A stretch of 64,000 nt of DNA from positions 1 to 64,000 of the IMG/VR virus record IMGVR_UViG_3300032132_000004. One strand, given 5' to 3'. Both the position numbers and the translations under genes were made by a program. Of the stretch, positions 51,601 through 58,906 are shown one piece after another. The notes under the pieces are model-generated. The model did not search any database and was not told the DNA's origin. It saw nothing but the letters and a program-made list of their open reading frames with translations. The stretch comes from a virus. Within the stretch, counting starts at the first letter, position 1; the number at the start of each line of letters is the position of its first letter.

Positions 51601-53052
51601 AAAAAGCTCAGGAACTTGGAACTTATCCCCGTGGAATAAGAAGTTCTCAGGGAACTCTTTGTACATATCCAATAGGATTGAATCTGTAACTATCCTAAGG
51701 TTTTCTTCTAAACTACTTGTACTGTAAGAGAATACCCCAGCTTCTGCTGCTAAGGCAGGAGTCCAAGTATTTAGATTGTGAAATAAAGGAGACTCTGTTC
51801 CTAAAGAGTACCAAATTAAGTGAGGGATGTAGGACTCCCAAAGCTCTTGAACACTACCAGACACATCAAAAACAGAATCAACAATAAGAGCATTAATAGC
51901 TGCTTGAATTGCTGCAATAGTACCTGATTGTTTGTATAAATCTAAAGCCAACCGTAGCTGGTGTCTCCACTTAGAAGAAGAGTTTCCTCTTAGCCTAAAC
52001 CCTATTAGGTCTGCAATGTACTGAAGGTGTTCTTCTTTTACATTCTCTATATCATAGATTAGACTTATGTTCTCTATCTCATCCTGCATGTCAGTAAGAG
52101 AGAAGCCAAGGATGTTAGAGAACTTTCTGTGTGGTCCTTTAGATGTGCGATCTACTAAGGACAAAGTAGAATCTATATAACTATCAAAAGAGTCTCTAAC
52201 TGTAAAGTCCTGCTGGTCTATGTACAGAGGAGAATAGACAACATCAATCATTGTCTTTAGTGCTTCTAGTCTTTGTGTGCCACTAGTATACGTTGCAACA
52301 AGGCCTGCACTAGTATCTACAATACTGTCTGCGGTTCCTGATACGAAGTCCTCTGGGATGTATCCTCCGAAAGAACAAGCAGTGTAGTTTCTCCAAAGAT
52401 ACTCAGTAAATCCTTTAACCCCATCAACGGTTTCTAGATCTTTTCCTAGGTACACGGAGTTGAGGGAATCTAAAACAAAACTTGAAGGAGAGTAGGTGAG
52501 TCCTCCATCAGCAGAAGTGTTTAGGAAGTAGAACCACCCTAAAGTATCTACTAGGTAGTTATGAACACTACTAGCATTTACATCTCCAGTTAAAGCCGAT
52601 AGGGTTGTTATATTTGCTTGTATAGGATCTACCTGAGTACTAGTAGAAGGGATTATCATCGGCAGCAAGGTGGCCGACAAGTAAGTATTAAAATCCGCAC
52701 TAGTGTCGTAGTTAGCAATAGAGGTTCCCAGGGGGATAAGTATCTTGCTTTCTAAAAGGTAGGGGTTGATCTTTGTTAGTTCGTTCTGCTTAACGAAGTA
52801 CTGAGAAATACCATTGATGGTTCCTAAGGAGCTAGTTTGGGAATTAGCTACACTTGATAAAGAAAGGACAGAGGAAATGTTATCAGCAACAAGTAGATGA
52901 GAGTTAATTACTTGTGAGATAGGATTAATCTCTGTACCGCTAAGAGTTACATCCTCACTCCTATACACCTCAGGAGTAATTAGCTCAATGAGGTCTATAA
53001 GGTTAGTCTTGAAGTACTTCCTCGGATCAGATGAATACTTATTAAATCCCAT
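48637..53052 (-). CDS. gp7: Baseplate wedge protein, gp7-like
   Basis: A 1,471-residue protein. A conserved region at about residues 300-390 (NILGFSLTDMQDEIENI, then LQYIADLIGFRLRG, then LALDLYKQSGT, then IAAIQAAI) is the tail P2 GpI-type domain found in wedge proteins such as T4 gp7. The rest is a mosaic of beta-rich insertions. T4 gp7 is 1,032 residues, so this one is larger. The order gp7, gp6, gp25 as read on the minus strand places it in the baseplate wedge cluster. It overlaps gp6 by 1 base. Confidence 0.85.
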   Translation of the reverse strand: MGFNKYSSDPRKYFKTNLIDLIELITPEVYRSEDVTLSGTEINPISQVINSHLLVADNISSVLSLSSVANSQTSSLGTINGISQYFVKQNELTKINPYLLESKILIPLGTSIANYDTSADFNTYLSATLLPMIIPSTSTQVDPIQANITTLSALTGDVNASSVHNYLVDTLGWFYFLNTSADGGLTYSPSSFVLDSLNSVYLGKDLETVDGVKGFTEYLWRNYTACSFGGYIPEDFVSGTADSIVDTSAGLVATYTSGTQRLEALKTMIDVVYSPLYIDQQDFTVRDSFDSYIDSTLSLVDRTSKGPHRKFSNILGFSLTDMQDEIENISLIYDIENVKEEHLQYIADLIGFRLRGNSSSKWRHQLRLALDLYKQSGTIAAIQAAINALIVDSVFDVSGSVQELWESYIPHLIWYSLGTESPLFHNLNTWTPALAAEAGVFSYSTSSLEENLRIVTDSILLDMYKEFPENFLFHGDKFQVPELFVVDNDGCEVERYTIVGEPGMKAFHGHLETDPGFQAYKQDAKLFDEGKAFEAATGHGPLGYGVYMAGADHPKTGERPVYLKPSGSIEFLFNYRNRNNYPMPPFEEIKYYRDCTVTADLVKFLVSRLKCFKVEDTFADSVGDYVLSSAVTDDTNIGSLNEFLMLFSSVQVAPNFNNVMLSISDYEKNLLNLWSGKSSHLFIDFDNTDFDFNKTTLEGDGKYALYEAARTAREFAPAHAITRVNLNASASDDFSMSSTKYEYLGFDHDDTRASYTSASVLGNFEYSGVPMTFDSGGGDNNTDSSGGRNGANTFKRASVDAILDPMVSSTASVASLGSVARRAMRRRNLKYLLPHEGYYDRTGFNGPVSYDPSTLENSMPSSLGELTLGYVASAGKFFPIEDHVNPSGVWHECEKLTSTRQFSGVYTSATFPYRGLSALGSNSKMSEEASATARYIDRGQVPTLYATMHKLFEAKALDYANEQINMNPSSVEEDAYWKNNRQSFANEAIASGFVLNSFADYENFSFGTGLQETHRDYCKYFSKHVLGLNEVEKTGGNIFAQVFGTGLYNCDFALAGSAVGNMITSSTIGASAINASNVWNSTANGTFIASDAGQSVIPLSGSWVSGNINNADYRNPHILSGLEFCDLSGAPSGNQFTIFKLDPSFLVPEKDNFLINNTVIKCKSVGGLPRIRFDLSSYGDRRNYFIKDHKFKLDIKSLVADENEPILGGGKIGVWIHTQPTDGFVWSWTPKQKWEITEESRLSLPLVKDSLAHKYTFDIKTPDVSTKEYCLGNTSDSFQDINDTSLNNIKDKYFENFTVEFDTRNFTINNNFEYLDIIPMKDDFYKLREQVNRDDTNYIIEIFFLPNNNSRKYLLIDSIEFQDVTQRENAAIGAGHGVQTSGIPLRPFVKEDKLYLDKDQLRDILKFYNGLAGLGTGVYATSLASRDATLTSGTLEVSGGSRLNYRTAPDWTAGYVKQPSYNNYESLEFDN

Positions 53053-54638
53053 TACTCTATTAGTTCTACATTAATCGTTAGATTGTTTAATTGAATGATC
53101 TCATTGAAATCAATTGTAATATCTTGTCCTACGTTGTCAATAGTGGAAATACGAACCTCGTCCACCTCAAAGATCTGCCTATTTATCTCTGATACTCTAA
53201 AGTCCTCACCGAACTCTTTGTTGTCAACATTCATATAGGTGAGTATCTTATCTCTTACCTTAGCTTTGATTCGATCTTGGTTCTCTTCATTCTCCCTGTC
53301 AATACGAATGGTAGTAACCAAGTCCAAGGTTCTGATAAGACCATCGACAATTACAATATCATCAGTTGCCATCTTTTTAGCGTTTATACCAGTTAGCAAC
53401 TGTGTTTTAAATGCCGTAGTAGCTCTTTGTAATTGAAAGTCCGAGGCTTTCTCTAGGACGTAGATATCAATAACATTTGCTGAGGAGTAAGCTTTCCTAG
53501 TAGCAGCAGTAGCTTTTCCTACGGTACCAAAGGTACTAATAAAAGTATTAGCGTATACTGAGTAATCCTCTAAAGTAACTAATCGGTCCTGGCGTCTAAA
53601 GTTTAGAGGAGCATATCTCTTGGCATGTTCGATTGTTTCTGCGTTAGACCCTCCTGTACCTTTGGACGTATTGGTAACTGTTGCTGTGTTAGGTAAACTG
53701 TTAGTAGTCGTAACTAGACTAGCATTGATCGAATCTCTACCAATGTTTCCTCTAGTGCCTCCACCTACTCTGTAGAATGCAGTATAATCAGAAGTGCTAT
53801 CAGGAGAGACTCCAACACTTCCATCTCCGAATACTATAGTGGCTTTGTAGTCATCATCGTATACCACTTCAAAGATTTTATCAGAGGAGCCAGAAGCAAA
53901 GAAAACACTAGGCACTTCTGTAAATGCTCCGTTCTTTGCAGCACTTGGGCCTGTGGTAAATACCTGCACGCTTCCTTCTACTACGGGTCCGTTAGTTAAC
54001 TTGATAGTCTTAACTCCCTCTGTGGCAGCGAAGGAGCCAGCATCCTGAACCAAAGCCCCTTCTTGCATTACTACGTTTTCAAAAACTATCCCACCACCAG
54101 CTTCGGACTCGGCTAGCATTAGTTCGATCTCTCCCGATTGGTTAACAAGATCAACTAAACCATTAACTACCTTATAAAGAGTAAAAGTTAAGGCTCCTCC
54201 GTCCTCAGGAGAAACAGTTTCAATTACTCTTTGAGCAGGAGTAAGCTTCATTAAACCTGTTACTGCAATATCTGAAATTATTTTAGCATCAGCGGCGGCG
54301 GAAAGAGGGCCTTTCATTCTAACACCTATAAGCTCTAAAAGCTTCTTAACACTAGAGCGTTGATTGGCTGTAGCGAGGAAGTTCTCATTAGCAAGCATGT
54401 CAGCCTTCATGGACATAACAGATCCCATATAAGAAACAAGCTCTATAAACATCATCCCTAGATCAGACTCTACAAAATATTTATAATCGTTTGGATAAAC
54501 TGCCTTGGCATAAGCTATGAGAGACTGGCGTAGTGTGGAGAAATCCGTTGCAGCAAAATTGATTAGAGAAGGCCTCTTTAGAAGAGGAACATCTGCTAAT
54601 TTCATAAAGTCTGATGTAATTGTTCCAGAAAAGTTCAT
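53052..54638 (-). CDS. gp6: Baseplate wedge protein, gp6-like (baseplate J family)
   Basis: A 528-residue protein that forms the inner ring of the wedge. Typical gp6/J signs are DFSTLRQSLIAYAKAVYPNDY, then ESDLGMMFIELVSYMGSVMSM, then ANQRSSVKKLLELIGVRM, and a C-terminal NRQIFEVDEVRISTID. The length is near that of T4 gp6 (660). It starts 4 bases inside the end of the gp25-like gene. Confidence 0.92.
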   Translation of the reverse strand: MNFSGTITSDFMKLADVPLLKRPSLINFAATDFSTLRQSLIAYAKAVYPNDYKYFVESDLGMMFIELVSYMGSVMSMKADMLANENFLATANQRSSVKKLLELIGVRMKGPLSAAADAKIISDIAVTGLMKLTPAQRVIETVSPEDGGALTFTLYKVVNGLVDLVNQSGEIELMLAESEAGGGIVFENVVMQEGALVQDAGSFAATEGVKTIKLTNGPVVEGSVQVFTTGPSAAKNGAFTEVPSVFFASGSSDKIFEVVYDDDYKATIVFGDGSVGVSPDSTSDYTAFYRVGGGTRGNIGRDSINASLVTTTNSLPNTATVTNTSKGTGGSNAETIEHAKRYAPLNFRRQDRLVTLEDYSVYANTFISTFGTVGKATAATRKAYSSANVIDIYVLEKASDFQLQRATTAFKTQLLTGINAKKMATDDIVIVDGLIRTLDLVTTIRIDRENEENQDRIKAKVRDKILTYMNVDNKEFGEDFRVSEINRQIFEVDEVRISTIDNVGQDITIDFNEIIQLNNLTINVELIE

Positions 54639-55099
54639 GATATATTTACCTCAACGTCGAATACTTGTAAATCATCCGTATCTAGTTTTAAAGATAAGAC
54701 TACGCTAAGAGTGTTGCCCCCTGATGAACCCTCTTCTCCAGACGGGAATACCGCTATCTTAGCAATCTTAGCCCCTACAATATAGTTAGAGAAGGAGTAT
54801 TGAATCTCTCTTTTAATAGACTCAAACAATTGCTCATCTAAGGGCTGGAAGAGGTACTTTCTAAGGTTGCATCCGAAGTTAGGGAGCATCAGTCTCTCAC
54901 CTTTTTCTGTTAGGAGTAATTGCTTAACAGAGTTTTTAATCATCCTAATGCCAGACTGCTTGGCAAAGAAGCCCCCTCCCTTAGACGATCCTAGTGGGAA
55001 AGACAACCCAAATACTTCTTTTCTTTGAGCTTCGGGCAGTTGCTGCATATACCTAGGAGCTATCTGTCCATGAATAGTTACTGTTTGATTTGCTGCCAT
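54635..55099 (-). CDS. gp25: Baseplate wedge protein, gp25-like
   Basis: A 154-residue protein. The core GERLMLPNFGCNLRKYLFQP followed by LDEQLFESIKREIQYSFSNY is the gp25 (lysozyme-like baseplate wedge) signature. It is translated from an ATG that overlaps the previous stop. gp25 and gp6 together make the inner wedge that fixes the sheath. The length is close to T4 gp25 (132). Confidence 0.93.
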   Translation of the reverse strand: MAANQTVTIHGQIAPRYMQQLPEAQRKEVFGLSFPLGSSKGGGFFAKQSGIRMIKNSVKQLLLTEKGERLMLPNFGCNLRKYLFQPLDEQLFESIKREIQYSFSNYIVGAKIAKIAVFPSGEEGSSGGNTLSVVLSLKLDTDDLQVFDVEVNIS

Positions 55100-57807
55100 T
55101 AGATTGAGATATTCTTAAAGAAGCCTTGTTGGGCGTTATAGTTTTTTAGAACTTCTCCATTATCTAGGGCTCTTGAGTAAAATTTCAAGCTTCCCAAGTG
55201 TCCACGAAGACCACTTGTAATACCCCCTCTATCCCCTCCTAGGAAGTTACCATAACTATACATACCATCTGTATATCCGCCCCCTACGATCCAAGGAGTG
55301 TAGAATGTGTTAAGGAGGGGACCTTGTTTTAGGACAGTGGGACCATCAACCGTGGTAGAGGAGTATTGGAAGCTATTATTCTTCTTGAAAGAAGGAAGCA
55401 TTGGAGGTACTTGTGGGTCCACTCCGAAAACATCAGAGATGGAGGAGGTTGCTACTAAGGAGCCGTCCGCAAACATCTTAATAGTGTCTGTTTTTGGATC
55501 ACACGATATGTCGATCAAAACGAACTGTGAAGACACGTTACCGAAACCTGTAGCTGATAGATCCACTTTCATCTTGTGGAACGTCTCATAATCTTGACAA
55601 TCATCATTATTGATCCAAGAAGCAGAGGACAGATCTCTAGATTGTGTAGGTGCTATAAAGAAACTAAGAGAAGATGCTGGATCGTTGTCGTAATTGTTGT
55701 TACTAAAGCTACTGGATACTTGTGTTATTCTTCTATCTCGACTAAACCCGCAAACCATACCTCTCACAAACTGCTCGCCTCTTTGATTCTCTAGGAAGTC
55801 TAAGTCTCTGATAGCCCCTGTGTGATCCAAGGCTAATAGACCAGAGGTGGCTCCTACATTCTCGCTTCCTAAGATTACCTTCGTTAGAGAGGACGCTGTA
55901 GCACTCAACCAGCCCACACCAGCGTCCATGATGTTAGGGACATAGGCCCAGCACTCTAAAGTAAAGCCTGTGGAGGAGTAAGTAAGATCCCTAAACTCCT
56001 TAGTGTCAGGAAGCTTCATAAAGGAACCTAAAGCCGAAGCTGCTACGGATGGGGCTATGCCTGTATTCTTTACAATACCTTCTAAGTAAGGAATACCTAG
56101 GCCTGAAACAAATACTGATCTTTTGGAAGCTGCTACAAGCTGAGCATTGTTGTATCTATCTTCTGTGGCACAGTTTGTTACTTGGAAATTGGTAGAAGAG
56201 GGTAGCTCTACATTACTCTCTAACATATTGTAAATAGCGAACAGGCCTTTGTTTACAATCTCATCATTTAAAGACAATACTGTTCCAGCCTGTGTCGAGG
56301 AGGGAGAGTAGATTATACCTCCCTTTCCTACAGTAGGAACTCGTAAGTGTCCGAAGGAGAAGGAAGGAGGTTTAGCAGGAGACTTTACAAATTTTGCATT
56401 CAAAGGAAGAACAATACCTACAACGTCCGCTTGGTTGAAGATTAGGGCATTCTGCTTCTCTAGGTCTACCTCTAAGTTGTAGTCCTCTAGGTAGGAGAAA
56501 TCATTAATTGGAACCTTGCCTGGAGCGAATATAGGGCCTATCGAGTCTCCGTATATCTGAGGTACTTTGATAGCTACTTCAATCTGCTTCTTTCTTCTAT
56601 TGATCTTATCATTATGGTTAGCGATCTCTGAGATAATAAGATTGCGCTGGTTAGTAACAATAGAGGAGTCTTCTCCGAACTCGGCAAGGTAGGTAACAAG
56701 GTCAGAAGATAAATCGTAAGTTAGCTTATCCCTCTGCTGCTTAAGTACCGAGAGAAAGTGATCCTCATCGTAGTACTTCTGCAAACCAATGCTATCATCA
56801 ATTCTTGTGGGATCAAAGATGTTGTCCGTGAACTTGTTTAAAGACTTAATGGAGATCGCTTGGCCCTTACCTCCTAGGTTAGGATCGTAGTCGTACTTCC
56901 ACTGATCTCCTATAGGAACTATTCCCGAAATAGCTAGGTACACTGGATCCAACCCCCCGCTCTGGGAATCGTAGTACAGACCGTCTGAGGTCAGGACGTA
57001 CTGACCAGCAACTGATGTTGGGGGTCCATAAGTAAGCCTGAAGATCTCAGCCTCATCTGCTCCTACTTCGGGATCTTCTAAGGAGTCCCTTGTGAAGGTC
57101 GTTTGGTCTAAGAAGCCATCTAACTCAGAGCTATCTAATAGGATTGGCTCAAGGGAAGGGTCTGCTTCTCTGGCTGCAAAGATATCGTTGATATCCTTTA
57201 TAGTTTTATTACAGTTAGAGATGAACTCCGAGGCAGAGGCTAGCCTTGCTTTGTCCCCTGCATACATGGAATTGAAAAGCTCTTCGGAGGAAGCAGGATC
57301 TAGCGTTGCCTTCTGGTCTGCCGAGTTTCCTGCCTGGAAGGATTGAAGATCATTGAACTTCTGTAAGCAGTTTTGTATTGCTTCTATCTCATTGTTTATA
57401 TCAGTATAGTTCTGATAGATCTGCGCTCCAAAAGAAGCTGCATATTGAAAGGCTCCTAATAGACCAGCTAGGTTATCCTTTGTTTGGCTATCGTCGCTGT
57501 CAATACCGTGCCAGGAGGTATCAGATCCAAACTTAAAGACTCCGTTCTCTGTATCAAACTCGATAATGCCCGTATTTAGCATTAGCTTCTTGAACACCTC
57601 TTTGGTAACCTCATTAGCTTTGGCTTTGCCCTCAGAAATCTTTGATTGCATGTCTGAGAGGACAGATGATGGGAGAAGGCTCATAGCTTCAGAGGCTAGA
57701 TTGAGCATACAGCTAGGCATACCAAAGGACATACCCAGTGCCTGAATTGCTCCAGTACCTGTTTGTCCTTGTACTTTTAAGAATGTTTCTAGATCAAAGC
57801 TTGCCAT
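55099..57807 (-). CDS. Large virion structural protein with LamG-like domain
   Basis: A 902-residue protein. The N-terminal 120 residues are helical (LASEAMSLLPSSVLSDM). A middle region contains YGPPTSVAGQYVLTSDGLYYDSQSGGLDP (residues about 260-290), a text I remember from T4-type marine phage structural proteins. Residues about 600-880 look like a LamG/concanavalin A-type sandwich (FTLECWAYVPN, then GSLKFYSRALDNGEVLKNY), a likely glycan-binding part. The gene lies between the gp5-type spike and the gp25-like gene, so it is part of the baseplate. Confidence 0.65.
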   Translation of the reverse strand: MASFDLETFLKVQGQTGTGAIQALGMSFGMPSCMLNLASEAMSLLPSSVLSDMQSKISEGKAKANEVTKEVFKKLMLNTGIIEFDTENGVFKFGSDTSWHGIDSDDSQTKDNLAGLLGAFQYAASFGAQIYQNYTDINNEIEAIQNCLQKFNDLQSFQAGNSADQKATLDPASSEELFNSMYAGDKARLASASEFISNCNKTIKDINDIFAAREADPSLEPILLDSSELDGFLDQTTFTRDSLEDPEVGADEAEIFRLTYGPPTSVAGQYVLTSDGLYYDSQSGGLDPVYLAISGIVPIGDQWKYDYDPNLGGKGQAISIKSLNKFTDNIFDPTRIDDSIGLQKYYDEDHFLSVLKQQRDKLTYDLSSDLVTYLAEFGEDSSIVTNQRNLIISEIANHNDKINRRKKQIEVAIKVPQIYGDSIGPIFAPGKVPINDFSYLEDYNLEVDLEKQNALIFNQADVVGIVLPLNAKFVKSPAKPPSFSFGHLRVPTVGKGGIIYSPSSTQAGTVLSLNDEIVNKGLFAIYNMLESNVELPSSTNFQVTNCATEDRYNNAQLVAASKRSVFVSGLGIPYLEGIVKNTGIAPSVAASALGSFMKLPDTKEFRDLTYSSTGFTLECWAYVPNIMDAGVGWLSATASSLTKVILGSENVGATSGLLALDHTGAIRDLDFLENQRGEQFVRGMVCGFSRDRRITQVSSSFSNNNYDNDPASSLSFFIAPTQSRDLSSASWINNDDCQDYETFHKMKVDLSATGFGNVSSQFVLIDISCDPKTDTIKMFADGSLVATSSISDVFGVDPQVPPMLPSFKKNNSFQYSSTTVDGPTVLKQGPLLNTFYTPWIVGGGYTDGMYSYGNFLGGDRGGITSGLRGHLGSLKFYSRALDNGEVLKNYNAQQGFFKNISI

Positions 57808-57808
57808 A

Positions 57809-58906
57809 TCAGTATGTAGTGATCCCTTCGCCTCCGTATGTACTTTCTACAGAGGGTGTATCTGGTGGTGTAGGAGTAGATTGGTCCCCAGCAAGATGAA
57901 TAACGCTGCCGTCTATATTAGCTACCCCTGTTGATCTAACGTCTAGTGTGGCGCAGTCGATACTAACCTTGCTTCCTGCTTTCATGTTAATACCTTCTCC
58001 TGCGTTCAGGTTAAGGTTACCCTCAGCGTTTAGAGAAATGTCTCCCCGTGTCTTTATAATAATACCCCCGCCTGTGCCTTTTGTTTCTATTTGAATAACT
58101 TGGTCGCTACCGTCTTGGTTTAGGCATTGGATAAATATCTTACCCTTTTCTGCACATGAATATACATTAATGTCTCTCCATTTGCTCTGGATATTAACAT
58201 TGCCACACTCTGCACCGTCTCCCCACTGTACTCCGTTAGCTCCATTGAGTAGTTGTAGTTCGCGTCCATCTGCACCTACTACAACGTCTGTTTGGGATCC
58301 AGAGTTAATGAACTTCTGCGGTCCTACGCTTTCTATTTGGATAGCTCTGGAGGGGAGATGATCATTCTTAGGGTCGTTCGATATAGTAATCTTACTACCG
58401 TTACCTGAATCAAGAATAAGAGAATCAACAGCAGGGCTATCGTTTAAGGTAACCTTCTTTCCTACAGTTGAGTTTAGCTCTACCTTTTTATTAATGAACT
58501 CAGGGTTGTACTCCTCAGAGATGGTCAAGCCTGCTCCGTCATTGCTCTTTAAAGCAATTTTCATAGGAACACCTCTTGCCCTGGAGATGTTAGGATCAAC
58601 TCTATCTAGAGGTGGTACGCTTGCATCAGAAAGCTTGGCTCCCTCTGCCTTGTTTTCTTCAGGTGAAAGAGTGGATCCCATATAGTACCAAGCCTGAGAT
58701 CCTACAGGACGGCATACAAGAATTTCTGTACCTTCTTCTGGAATAGCTATAAAAGCTCCTTCTCCGTTAGAAGCATAAGGAGTTACATAGTTCACTCTAA
58801 CTTCTTCGTTATTTAGGTAATCAATCCTAGCTAAAAAAGACCCAGTACCCCAAGGATCAAAAGTATCTCTTACCTCTGCTAAAGAAATTATTTGTTCATT
58901 TTTCAT
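57809..58906 (-). CDS. gp5: Baseplate central spike protein, gp5/gpV-like, without lysozyme domain
   Basis: A 365-residue protein. The first about 90 residues are the OB-fold seen in gp5 and gpV (RIDYLNNEEVRVNYVTPY). The rest (about 115-345) is a triple-stranded beta-helix, with repeated strand motifs such as GDISLNAEGNLNLNAG and EGINMKAGSKVSIDCATLDV. T4 gp5 carries a lysozyme between these parts; here there is none, so the spike would puncture without its own muramidase. The C-terminal tip is Pro/Gly-rich. It overlaps the hub-like gene by 11 bases. Confidence 0.85.
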   Translation of the reverse strand: MKNEQIISLAEVRDTFDPWGTGSFLARIDYLNNEEVRVNYVTPYASNGEGAFIAIPEEGTEILVCRPVGSQAWYYMGSTLSPEENKAEGAKLSDASVPPLDRVDPNISRARGVPMKIALKSNDGAGLTISEEYNPEFINKKVELNSTVGKKVTLNDSPAVDSLILDSGNGSKITISNDPKNDHLPSRAIQIESVGPQKFINSGSQTDVVVGADGRELQLLNGANGVQWGDGAECGNVNIQSKWRDINVYSCAEKGKIFIQCLNQDGSDQVIQIETKGTGGGIIIKTRGDISLNAEGNLNLNAGEGINMKAGSKVSIDCATLDVRSTGVANIDGSVIHLAGDQSTPTPPDTPSVESTYGGEGITTY

